From contig JBMNUM010000028.1 in the NCBI GenBank assembly GCA_050946275.1, positions 1 through 24,917 of the forward strand: a DNA stretch of 24,917 bases. The letters are read 5' to 3'. This DNA comes from JBMNUM01 sp050946275 (lineage in GTDB: Bacteria > Actinomycetota > Coriobacteriia > Coriobacteriales > CADBOM01). Position 1 is the stretch's first letter, and every line of letters starts with the position of its first letter. This document shows positions 6,944 to 13,877 of this stretch, in pieces. Both the position numbers and the translations under genes were made by a program. Below the pieces are notes generated by a model that was not told where the DNA came from, searched no databases, and saw nothing but the letters and a program-made list of their open reading frames with translations.

Positions 6944-8023
6944 ATGGAACCGCGGGAGAGAAAGCTCCATTACGGGCACAAGGACGTGGCCGATGGCGAG
7001 CACCTCACGGGTACTGAGATCAACGAGCACCTGAACAAGGTGGTCTTCTCGGCCGTCGTCGACGATGCGAAGTGCATCGGCTGCGGTCTGTGCGAGGCGT
7101 TCTGCCCCGTCGAGGTCTTCGAGATGTCCGAGCCGGGGGAGGACGGCAAGCGCCGCCCCATCGCCAGCGGCATCGAGAAGTGCTGGGGATGCGAGACGTG
7201 CTCGGGCCAGTGTCCGCAAAACGCGCTGCGCATCGTGAGCTCGGGCGACAGCTCGTTCGCGGACGGCCGCGAGAAGGCCGATCCGATTCCCGAGGAGCGC
7301 CGCGCGGAGTACGCCGAGTGGGCCCAGGTCCTGCATGACGTGCTCGGCCTGCGCTGGCACACGGTGGGCGTGCACCTGCTCCCCGCCGGGGCGCCGGTTC
7401 CCGACATCCCCATCCCCGAGGACCGCTACCGCTACTGCCAGTCGCTCATGGCGGCGCGCCGCGGGCGCTCCCTCATGATGCCCGCCAACCGCCACGCGTG
7501 CCCCGACGGCACGTCGATTCTCGGCCTCACACCTGTGCCGGCCAAGCTGGCGTCCGGCGAGCTCTACCTCCTGTTCCACAAGCTCGACTCCATCGAGGCC
7601 GCTCAGCGCATGGTCTCCGAACGGCCGACGCTCGAGGCCCGTACCATCGACGCGACCATCGTGTTCCCGCTCGAGGAGGCCAAGGTCGACCCCGATGTCA
7701 TCGTCGTGTTCCCGAAGCCCGAGCAGACCATGTGGCTGCTCATGGCGTCGTCGTACTACACGGGCCATCGCCACGACCTGCATTCCAGCGGATACAACGC
7801 GCAGTGCGTCGAGACGACGCTGCTGCCCTACACGAGCGGCGAGCTCAACGTCTCGTTCGGCTGCTACGGCTGCCGCGCCAGCTCCGATGTGGGCGACGAG
7901 ACCATGTTCGTGGGCATTCCTCGCGAGATGATGCCGACGGTCGTCAAGGGCCTGAAGGAGCTCGGCAAGCGCGCCATCCCGCAGTCGCGCGACAAGATCT
8001 ACCTGCCCCCGATGAAGCAATAG
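6944..8023 (+). CDS. 2[4Fe-4S] ferredoxin fused to DUF169 domain
   Basis: A 359-residue protein. Residues 44-54 (C-x2-C-x2-C-x3-C-P) and 80-90 (C-x2-C-x2-C-x3-C-P) are two ferredoxin cluster motifs. From about residue 120 to the end is a DUF169-type domain with RGRSLMMPANRHACPDG, VIVVFPKPEQ and a Cys-rich NVSFGCYGCRASSDVGD. It is soluble and probably an electron donor or accessory to the upstream enzymes. ATG 6944 has AAGGAGA 4 nt upstream. It closes the plus-strand cluster and faces a convergent transporter gene. The biochemical role of DUF169 is not established. The fusion gives it an electron-transfer context. Confidence 0.8.
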   Translation: MEPRERKLHYGHKDVADGEHLTGTEINEHLNKVVFSAVVDDAKCIGCGLCEAFCPVEVFEMSEPGEDGKRRPIASGIEKCWGCETCSGQCPQNALRIVSSGDSSFADGREKADPIPEERRAEYAEWAQVLHDVLGLRWHTVGVHLLPAGAPVPDIPIPEDRYRYCQSLMAARRGRSLMMPANRHACPDGTSILGLTPVPAKLASGELYLLFHKLDSIEAAQRMVSERPTLEARTIDATIVFPLEEAKVDPDVIVVFPKPEQTMWLLMASSYYTGHRHDLHSSGYNAQCVETTLLPYTSGELNVSFGCYGCRASSDVGDETMFVGIPREMMPTVVKGLKELGKRAIPQSRDKIYLPPMKQ

Positions 8024-8048
8024 AAGCCTGACGGGTCGTCCGGTCGCG

Positions 8049-8078
8049 CCGTGTCAAATGCACAGGGCATCTGACACG
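8049..8078. terminator. Hairpin between convergent genes, sister of 9378-9406
   Basis: CCGTGTCAAATG pairs with CATCTGACACGG with one mismatch and a short loop. It lies between the stops of the DUF169 gene and the MFS gene and could terminate both. The sequence is nearly the same as the palindrome on the other side of the MFS gene. Confidence 0.5.
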
Positions 8079-8092
8079 GGCAATCCTCTGAC

Positions 8093-9325
8093 TTATCTCG
8101 GCAGGCGCTTGCGCATGAGGGGGATGCAGGCGAGGACGACGATGACGACGGCAAACCCGAAGGCTCCCGTGAGGTCGAAACCTGCAAGCGATCCGAGGTT
8201 GTCGACGACCGCGCCCGCCGCGAGCGGTCCGATCACCATGCCGATGCTGACCCCCGACGCGATCCACGACAGCGCCTCCGTGAGGTTGACGGAGGGCACC
8301 GCCTTCTCGCAGGTGAGGTTGATCGTGATGTACATGGGCGGGTAGCCGAGCGCCGCGAGACACGAGATGCCGACGAGGCTGACGGGCGACCCGACGAGCA
8401 CGAGCAGTCCGTAGAGGCAGCCGAAGAGCATCGTGAAGGCCGTGAACTGCCGCCAGAGCGGCGACGTGATGCGCAGCATCCCGAAGAGGATGGACACCAC
8501 CACGGAGCAGATCGACTCCGCCGCGAAGACCACGCTCGCGAGCACCGCGATGCCGATGTCCTCGCAGAAGCTCACGACCGCCGTGTCGAAGGCACCGAAC
8601 ATCGCGCCATACAGCACCATCACGATGAACAGCACCCGCACGACGGACGAGGTGCGCAGCACGCTCGCGCGACCGGGCTCCGGCGCGGCGGCACCCCATC
8701 CGGGAGTCGGCTCCGTCTCGCGCGACGAGATGAGGAGCGCGGTTCCGACGCAGTAGATGACGGTGCCGGCAAGCATGCCCGCGACGGGGAAGAGCGCGGC
8801 GCCCAGCGCGATGACGAAGGCTGGCCCCACCATGAAGGCGATATCCTCGAGCACTCCCTCGAACGCGTAGGCCGTCTTGAGCGACGGCGCCTCGCGCGTC
8901 TCGTCCGACCAGGTCTCGATGACGTAGGCCCAACGCGTCCGGGCGAGGGCCTGGGCGTTAGGCAGGAAGCTGATGAGCGGTGCCGCGACGTAGTTCAACC
9001 AGAACGGAAGGCCGAAGTGCGTTGTGACGATGAGGAGGGCGAAGCCGGCGATGGCGATGGCGGCCGCGCCGGGGACGATGGCGCTCTGCCCGCGCTCGTC
9101 GATCTTCTTCGAGACGCGGGGCACCACGAAGAACATGCAGACGGCGATGAGGGAGGCCACGCTCGTCGCCTCGAGCGCCGTGGCTCCGGCGAGCGTGAGC
9201 ATCGCGATCGTGCCGACGGTGATCGTGTAGGAGAACAGGCGCATGAGAAGCGTGCCGATGTCGAACCGGTACGCTGCGCGCGTGCGCAGGATCGCGCCAT
9301 ATGCTCCCTTGTCAATTCGCCCCAC
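8093..9325 (-). CDS. MFS-family membrane transporter
   Basis: A 410-residue polytopic membrane protein with about 12 hydrophobic segments and a central charged loop around the middle (EPTPGWGAAAPEPGR), typical of the two six-helix halves of the major facilitator superfamily. The loop between the second and third helices has VPRVSKKIDERG, a degenerate version of the conserved MFS basic loop. GTG at 9325 is chosen as start because GGAAGGA lies 5 nt upstream on the minus strand; the longer frame back to 9385 has no ribosome site. It is convergent with the redox cluster and divergent from the GNAT gene. Its substrate cannot be read from sequence. Sister palindromes flank it on both sides. Confidence 0.85.
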   Translation of the reverse strand: MGRIDKGAYGAILRTRAAYRFDIGTLLMRLFSYTITVGTIAMLTLAGATALEATSVASLIAVCMFFVVPRVSKKIDERGQSAIVPGAAAIAIAGFALLIVTTHFGLPFWLNYVAAPLISFLPNAQALARTRWAYVIETWSDETREAPSLKTAYAFEGVLEDIAFMVGPAFVIALGAALFPVAGMLAGTVIYCVGTALLISSRETEPTPGWGAAAPEPGRASVLRTSSVVRVLFIVMVLYGAMFGAFDTAVVSFCEDIGIAVLASVVFAAESICSVVVSILFGMLRITSPLWRQFTAFTMLFGCLYGLLVLVGSPVSLVGISCLAALGYPPMYITINLTCEKAVPSVNLTEALSWIASGVSIGMVIGPLAAGAVVDNLGSLAGFDLTGAFGFAVVIVVLACIPLMRKRLPR

Positions 9326-9377
9326 GACGCTCCTTCCAAAGACACACGTAAGTCTATCCCACCGCCGGACAATAACC

Positions 9378-9406
9378 CGTGTCAAATGGACAGGGCATTT
9401 GACACG
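9378..9406. promoter_or_regulatory. Perfect palindrome in divergent promoter region
   Basis: CGTGTCAAATG (9378-9388) and CATTTGACACG (9396-9406) form an 11-bp perfect inverted repeat between divergent genes, so it is not in a terminator position. Each arm carries TTGACA reading outward. It may be an operator overlapping a promoter, or a dispersed repeat. Confidence 0.55.
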
Positions 9407-9425
9407 CCCGGCTTGCTGGTATGAT
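9399..9425 (+). promoter_or_regulatory. Possible promoter of the GNAT gene
   Basis: TTGACA (9399-9404) and TATGAT (9420-9425) are spaced by 15 nt. TGG directly before the -10 gives an extended -10, which can compensate for short spacing. The -35 lies in the right arm of the palindrome, so a protein binding there would block it. The ribosome site GGGAGG and the ATG follow at 9440-9451. Confidence 0.4.
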
Positions 9426-9450
9426 TGTTCGTTGAGAAAGGGAGGTTCAC

Positions 9451-9975
9451 ATGGGTCAGCCGAAGAACGCGAAACGATCGGGGAAGTCGGGTCATCGCTC
9501 CCACGACCATGCTCATTCGCATCGGCACGGTCACGCGCACGCGCATTCGCACGGGGTTCCCTACACGCTCCGTCCGACGCGCGAGGAAGACCTGCCGTAC
9601 CTCTCCCTCATGGCGCGGGGCCAGGAGGTCGGCATCCCGCCCAACTACCTGGACGTCGGCGTCTGCGCGGTCAACAAGGACGACATCCCCGTGGGCTACA
9701 TCCACGTGGAGCTGACGGACCTCGGACCGCACGTGGCTCCCGTCGTCGTGTTCGAGAACTGGCGCATGCACGGCGTGGGCTCGGCGCTCGTCAAGCACGC
9801 GCGCGAGACGTTCGGCCCGCTCAAGCTCGTCTCCAACGGCAGCTCCAACGGCTTCTACGAGAAGCTCGGCTTCACCGAGATCCCCTGGGAGGAGATCGAG
9901 CCTGCCTTCCAGCGCGATTGCCTCGCCTGCGAGTTCTACGAGAAGTGCGGTCCCAAGCCCTACCTGCTCGCATAA
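9451..9975 (+). CDS. GNAT acetyltransferase with His-rich N-terminus
   Basis: A 174-residue protein. Residues about 15-35 form a histidine tract (HRSHDHAHSHRHGHAHAHSH), a probable Zn/Ni/Cu-binding tail. The rest looks like a GNAT N-acetyltransferase: YTLRPTREEDLPYL at the start of the fold and WRMHGVGSALVKHA as the acetyl-CoA pyrophosphate loop (R/Q-x-x-G-x-G/A). NGSSNGFYEKLGF is the usual late motif. The C-terminus has a CxxCxxYxKC-like cluster (CLACEFYEKC) that may also bind metal. ATG 9451 follows GGGAGG. It is a single gene between a divergent transporter and a foldase. The acceptor substrate is unknown; the metal tail suggests metal-dependent regulation or metal storage. Confidence 0.75.
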   Translation: MGQPKNAKRSGKSGHRSHDHAHSHRHGHAHAHSHGVPYTLRPTREEDLPYLSLMARGQEVGIPPNYLDVGVCAVNKDDIPVGYIHVELTDLGPHVAPVVVFENWRMHGVGSALVKHARETFGPLKLVSNGSSNGFYEKLGFTEIPWEEIEPAFQRDCLACEFYEKCGPKPYLLA

Positions 9976-9985
9976 GCGGGCGAAA

Positions 9986-9998
9986 GGGGTTTGACCCC
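9986..9998 (+). terminator. Short hairpin after the GNAT gene
   Basis: GGGGT-TTG-ACCCC follows the GNAT stop by about 10 nt and is followed by ATTTGTC. It is a short stem with a weak T stretch and could be a weak terminator. Confidence 0.35.
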
Positions 9999-10138
9999 AT
10001 TTGTCACTTCGCTTCGCTCGCCGCTGCCGGAAAGAGACTGTGGATTCGCTTTCAGCTGCGCGCGCCCAGCGGATTGTTGATATAGAGTTGACGGAGAACG
10101 AACAGCGTTCGTATCGACGATCTGGAGGAATACACGCC

Positions 10139-11305
10139 ATGAACCGTATTTTCAAGATGATGATGGTTGCCACCGCCGGCCTCGCGCTCGCATTCGGCCT
10201 CGCCGCTTGCTCGGGCGAGGGCGGTTACAGCGGCCCGGTGGCCGCGACCGTCAACGGCGAGGAGATCTACGAGGAGCAGGTCACCGAGAACGTCGCTAGC
10301 TACATGTCGATGTTCGGCACCGATGACTACGGCGTCTTCGTCAATCAGCTCTACGAGATGGATACGGATCCGGCGACTCTGCGCGAGCAGACCATCGACA
10401 CTCTCGCCCAGAACATGCTGATTCGCCAGGCGGCCGAGAACAACGGCATCAAGCTCGATCAGGCGTATGTGGAGAACACGCTCGAGCAGTACAAGAGCCA
10501 GTTCGAGAGCGAGGACCAGACGTGGGAGGACTACCTCGCGAGCAGCGGCACCACCGAGGACGAGGTCCGCAGCCAGATTGCCGACAGCTACTTCCAGCAG
10601 CAGGTCATGCAGAAGCTCGTCGCGACCCCCGTTCCCACCGACGAGCAGGTGCAGAAGGCCATCGACGAGAACATCGCATCGTACGGCGGCAAGCGCTCGT
10701 CGCACATCCTCTTCAACGAGGAGGACAAGGACAAGGCCGAGGACGTGCTCCAGCAGCTCAAGGGCGGTGCCGACTTCGCCGAGCTGGCGAAGGAGTACTC
10801 GCAGGACACCGGTTCCGCCGAGAACGGCGGCGACGTGGGCTGGGATGGCGATACGTCGTTCGTCGAGGAGTACCAGACCGCGCTCGACGGCCTCTCCGTG
10901 GGCGAGATGACCCAGGAGCTCGTGAAGAGCGAGTACGGCTACCACATCATCCTGTGCACGGACGAGCGCACGTTCGACGAGAACACGACGTACACGCGCG
11001 ACGATATCCCCGATGACATCTACCAGGAGATCTACCTCGACCTCCAGAACTCGCTGCAGCAGCAGGCGTACAGCGACTACATCCAGAAGCTCAAGGACGA
11101 GGCCGAGATCGTGATCAACGATATGCCCGCGAGCCTCCCGTACAACATGACGAAGGAGGAGGCCGCCGCTGCCGCGGAAGCTGCGGAGGCGGCTGCCGCC
11201 GCCGAGGCGGAGGCAGCCGAGACCGAGGCTGCTGCCGGCGATGATGCCGCTGCAGAGGGCGACGCTGCCAAGGATGGTTCCAAGGAGGGCGCCGCAGCCG
11301 AGTAA
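10139..11305 (+). CDS. PrsA/SurA-like peptidyl-prolyl isomerase lipoprotein
   Basis: A 388-residue exported foldase. The N-terminus is a lipoprotein signal with lipobox LAAC, giving lipidated Cys24 on the outer membrane face. A SurA/PrsA N-terminal chaperone-like helical region spans about residues 35-180 (ATVNGEEIYEEQ and long helices). The parvulin domain runs about 184-285, with SSHILF, the GADFAELAKEYSQD signature, NGGDVGW and SEYGYHIIL. The last ~50 residues are a low-complexity Ala/Glu tail. ATG 10139 has GGAGG 10 nt upstream; the longer frame back to 10001 covers non-coding sequence. It probably folds secreted proteins such as the large surface protein nearby. Similar proteins are called PrsA in Gram-positives. 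Confidence 0.9.
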   Translation: MNRIFKMMMVATAGLALAFGLAACSGEGGYSGPVAATVNGEEIYEEQVTENVASYMSMFGTDDYGVFVNQLYEMDTDPATLREQTIDTLAQNMLIRQAAENNGIKLDQAYVENTLEQYKSQFESEDQTWEDYLASSGTTEDEVRSQIADSYFQQQVMQKLVATPVPTDEQVQKAIDENIASYGGKRSSHILFNEEDKDKAEDVLQQLKGGADFAELAKEYSQDTGSAENGGDVGWDGDTSFVEEYQTALDGLSVGEMTQELVKSEYGYHIILCTDERTFDENTTYTRDDIPDDIYQEIYLDLQNSLQQQAYSDYIQKLKDEAEIVINDMPASLPYNMTKEEAAAAAEAAEAAAAAEAEAAETEAAAGDDAAAEGDAAKDGSKEGAAAE

Positions 11306-11312
11306 CCGGCGG

Positions 11313-11351
11313 AAATGAGCCAAAACGGGACTGTCCCGCCTTGGCTCATTT
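11313..11351. terminator. Two-part hairpin between foldase gene and tRNA
   Basis: AAATGAGCCAA (11313-11323) pairs perfectly with TTGGCTCATTT (11341-11351). Inside it CGGGAC and GTCCCG form a second stem. It begins 8 nt after the foldase stop and probably terminates that transcript. The architecture recalls the hairpin at 6892-6922. Confidence 0.6.
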
Positions 11352-11368
11352 GCTACCATTACCAACAT

Positions 11369-11453
11369 GCGGGCGTGGCGGAACTGGCAGACGCGCTGGA
11401 TTTAGGTTCCAGTGGGGCAACCCGTGAAGGTTCGAGTCCTTTCGCCCGCACCA
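11369..11453 (+). tRNA. tRNA-Leu (anticodon UAG)
   Basis: The acceptor stem GCGGGCG/CGCCCGC, discriminator A and encoded CCA (11451-11453) are clear. The anticodon stem is CTGGA/TCCAG (11396-11400, 11408-11412) around loop TTTAGGT, so the anticodon TAG is at 11403-11405 and reads CUN leucine codons. A long variable arm (TGGGGCAACCCGT region) makes it a class II tRNA, as expected for leucine. The T loop GGTTCGAGTCC is canonical. Confidence 0.97.
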
Positions 11454-11480
11454 TACAACCTGTTCACGAGGAGGTTTCAG

Positions 11481-11879
11481 ATGAGTCAGATCGGCGACTA
11501 TCTCAAGAAGGGCACGTATTTTCTCGCAACGGTCGACGGCGACCAGCCCCGCGTGCGTCCCGTCGGCGCGGTGTATGACGGTCCCGACGGAAGGGCCCAC
11601 ATCGGCATCGGCTCCTTCAAGAACGTGTACAAGCAGCTGAAGGCCAACCCGAAGTGCGAGATCGTCGCCTGCGACGGCGGCGAGTGGCTGCGCTACACGG
11701 GCACCGCGGTCTTCGACGACACCGACGAGTACTCCGAGGCCATCCTCGATGCAATCCCGTTCCTGCGCGAGCACGTCTACAACGAGGAGACGGGCTTCAA
11801 GATGGAGACGTTCCACCTCGAGAACGCCACGGCGCAGATCATCGACATGATGACCGTCGTCGAGGAGCTCGACGTCTAA
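11481..11879 (+). CDS. Pyridoxamine-5'-phosphate-oxidase-like flavin-fold protein
   Basis: A 132-residue protein of the small split-barrel FMN-binding fold. MSQIGDYLKKGTYFLATVDGDQPRVRPVG is the typical opening, where xxLATVDGDQPRVRP leads into the first barrel strands. SFKNVYKQLKANPKCEIVA and WLRYTGTAVF follow the usual order. ATG 11481 has GAGGAGG 6 nt upstream; the longer frame would start in the tRNA. Relatives are annotated as pyridoxamine 5'-phosphate oxidase family but seldom have that activity; F420/FMN/heme-related redox roles are alternatives. It is a stand-alone gene with a strong terminator behind it. Confidence 0.8.
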   Translation: MSQIGDYLKKGTYFLATVDGDQPRVRPVGAVYDGPDGRAHIGIGSFKNVYKQLKANPKCEIVACDGGEWLRYTGTAVFDDTDEYSEAILDAIPFLREHVYNEETGFKMETFHLENATAQIIDMMTVVEELDV

Positions 11880-11900
11880 GAAACGCGACAACCGATGGAT

Positions 11901-11933
11901 AACCGGGCCGGGGAGCGATTCCCCGGCCCGGTT
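11901..11933 (+). terminator. Rho-independent terminator
   Basis: A 14-bp perfect GC-rich stem (AACCGGGCCGGGGA and its complement) with a 5-nt loop GCGAT is followed by CGTTTCC. It lies 22 nt after the flavin-fold gene. Confidence 0.85.
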
Positions 11934-11954
11934 CGTTTCCCGGACGGGTGGGAC

Positions 11955-11990
11955 GTGGGACATAAGGGAGCCGGTTCCCTTATGTCCCAC
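11955..11990. other. 15-bp perfect hairpin downstream of the terminator
   Basis: GTGGGACATAAGGGA (11955-11969) and its exact complement (11976-11990) enclose a 6-nt loop, followed by TTTCAG. It could be a second terminator or a regulatory site before the ExbB-like operon, about 120 nt upstream of that start. Confidence 0.55.
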
Positions 11991-12110
11991 TTTCAGCGTT
12001 GTGGTTTTTCGGTGGTTCGGGACATTTGACCGGTCGTTTGCGTATATAGCTGTAACGAGAATGATGAGCATGGGTACAATGAAAGACGACTATACGAAGG
12101 GAGTCTTTCC

Positions 12111-13538
12111 ATGGAAATGGGTGTTATAGGGTCTTCGCTTGGTGACGTGCTGCATACAGTCACGCAGGCATTGCTCGTGCCGGATATCATCCTGCTGCTG
12201 GTGTTCGCCGGCTATGCGCTGTTCTCCATCGGCAGCATCATCGTCGAGCTGCGCACGGAGCGCAGGAACTTCAAGGTCAACATGCCGAAGTTCCTCTCGA
12301 GCCTCATGAACGCCTCGGAGGACGAGCTGCCCAGCATCATCCGGGATTCCGAGCTGCTCAACCGGCAGAAGATCTCGCTGCTCACCGTGTACGATTACCG
12401 CATGCTCCCGGGCGACTCGCTCATCGCGCTCATCCGCCGGCTCGTGAGCCAGGAAGAGGGCCACTACGACCGCATCACCGGCCGCAACAACACGGCCGCG
12501 AAGATCTCCCCGATGCTCGGCCTCATGGGCACCCTCATCCCGCTCGGCCCGGGCGTTGCCGCGCTCGGCATGGGCGACACCGAGGCGCTCTCGAGCTCGC
12601 TGCTCATCGCCTTCGACACGACGGTCGCCGGCCTCGTGGTCGCGGCCATCTGCCTGGCCATCGGCAAGATCCGCTCCAACTGGTACGGCGATTACATGTC
12701 GTCGCTCGACAGCGCGATGGCGACGATGCTCCAGAAGATCGAGAACATGCGCGCCGATGGCGGCATCACGGCCACCGAGCCCTCCGGGTTCGCGACGGAG
12801 TTCGTCGCCGAGCTCGAGAAGGCGAAGCAGGAGGCGAAGGGCGACCGGAAGGTCCCGGCCCTCAGGAAGGGCGATGCCAAGGCCGCCGCGGGCGCCGCAG
12901 CCGTCGTCGAGTCCGTGGTCGGCGAGGCGCCGGCCCCGACGCTGGACGAGGCCATCGCCCAGGTCAAGTCCGCCCCGCAGGCCGGTGCCGTCGATGGCGG
13001 ATCGGCCAAGGTCGAGGAGGCGGTCGCAGCCGCGAAGGAGGCGGTCAAGCCCCTTATCGACCAGGCGGCCGACGCGATGGCCGCCGAGATGGCCCCCGCG
13101 GTCGAGCAGGCCGTCGCGGAGGCGGCGCAGGTCACTCCGGAACCCGCTCCCGAGCCCGAGGATCTCGCCGACAACCTCTTCGTCGACGAGGCGGCTGCGG
13201 CAACCGAAGGCGCCCCGAAGGCGCCCGTGGCCGATAGCCATTTCGTGATGGATGCCGAGGCCGGCATCGACCCCATTCCCACGTTCGATGACGAGGCGGC
13301 CGATGAGCAGGCGCCCGTGCCGGACCTCGAGGAGGATTCCGAGCCTGAGCCGGCGCCCGCCCCCGAGCCCGAGCCCGAGCCGCAGGCCGCCCCCGAGGCC
13401 CCCAAGACCGCCGCGCCGTCCCCCACGCTCCAGGAGTTCTGGGAGCGCGTCGGATTCGATCCCGACAAGGCCGCCCGCGAGCGCGAGCAGGCCTATGGCG
13501 CGGATGCACCCGGAACCGATTCGGCCGATGCGGAGTAG
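12111..13538 (+). CDS. MotA/TolQ/ExbB-type proton channel protein with long acidic tail
   Basis: A 475-residue membrane protein. One membrane helix is at about 21-45. A cytoplasmic stretch follows, then two helices at about 130-153 (ISPMLGLMGTLIPLGPGV, the conserved TolQ/ExbB motif) and 164-186 (AFDTTVAGLVVAAICLAIGKIR). This is the classical three-helix layout of ion-driven motor channels. Residues ~220-475 form an Ala/Pro/Glu-rich acidic tail not normal for the family (usually ~230 aa), probably a partner-binding arm. AAGGGA lies upstream of ATG 12111; a possible -10 TACAAT is at 12075-12080. It heads a three-gene operon (9-nt and 21-nt gaps) with an ExbD-like partner and a surface protein. 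Confidence 0.82.
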   Translation: MEMGVIGSSLGDVLHTVTQALLVPDIILLLVFAGYALFSIGSIIVELRTERRNFKVNMPKFLSSLMNASEDELPSIIRDSELLNRQKISLLTVYDYRMLPGDSLIALIRRLVSQEEGHYDRITGRNNTAAKISPMLGLMGTLIPLGPGVAALGMGDTEALSSSLLIAFDTTVAGLVVAAICLAIGKIRSNWYGDYMSSLDSAMATMLQKIENMRADGGITATEPSGFATEFVAELEKAKQEAKGDRKVPALRKGDAKAAAGAAAVVESVVGEAPAPTLDEAIAQVKSAPQAGAVDGGSAKVEEAVAAAKEAVKPLIDQAADAMAAEMAPAVEQAVAEAAQVTPEPAPEPEDLADNLFVDEAAAATEGAPKAPVADSHFVMDAEAGIDPIPTFDDEAADEQAPVPDLEEDSEPEPAPAPEPEPEPQAAPEAPKTAAPSPTLQEFWERVGFDPDKAAREREQAYGADAPGTDSADAE

Positions 13539-13547
13539 GTGATTCGC

Positions 13548-13856
13548 ATGTCTGATTACTACGGATCCAGAGGGAGCTTCCGGCGCAACCGCAATCGCGA
13601 GGACGTCGATCCGATGTCGTCCATGGCCAACTTCGGCGATGTCATGCTCGTTTTCGCCGCAGGTCTCATGACGGCGCTCGTCCTGGCGTGGAACGTCGAC
13701 CTCGCCTCGGTCTCGCAAGTCGATGTGGGCGATCCCACCGAGATGGACTACGAGGCGCTCGACCAGGAGCTCAACGGCGAGGGAAGCAACTACGTCCAGA
13801 AGGGCACCGTGTACCAGGATCCCGTCACGGGCAAGTACTACCTCGTCGAGGAATAG
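13548..13856 (+). CDS. DUF2149 small membrane protein (ExbD-like partner)
   Basis: A 102-residue protein with a short basic N-terminus, DPMSSMANFGDVMLVFAAGL leading into a single membrane helix at about 27-46, and an extracytoplasmic acidic C-terminus with a VYQDPVTGKYYLVEE end. An Asp just before the helix and one-helix topology fit the ExbD/TolR role of carrying ions against an ExbB channel. The DP-x-N-F-D-VMLVFA pattern matches DUF2149, which is known to sit beside MotA/TolQ/ExbB genes. ATG 13548 has GGAGTAGG 8 nt upstream and is preferred over GTG 13539. Confidence 0.75.
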   Translation: MSDYYGSRGSFRRNRNREDVDPMSSMANFGDVMLVFAAGLMTALVLAWNVDLASVSQVDVGDPTEMDYEALDQELNGEGSNYVQKGTVYQDPVTGKYYLVEE

Positions 13857-13877
13857 CCCGCTTAAGCAGGTAGCGAC

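Noticed and set aside
9326..9385. Longer MFS frame starting at 9385
   Set aside because: The extension has no ribosome site and runs into the palindrome. GTG 9325 has GGAAGGA at good spacing.
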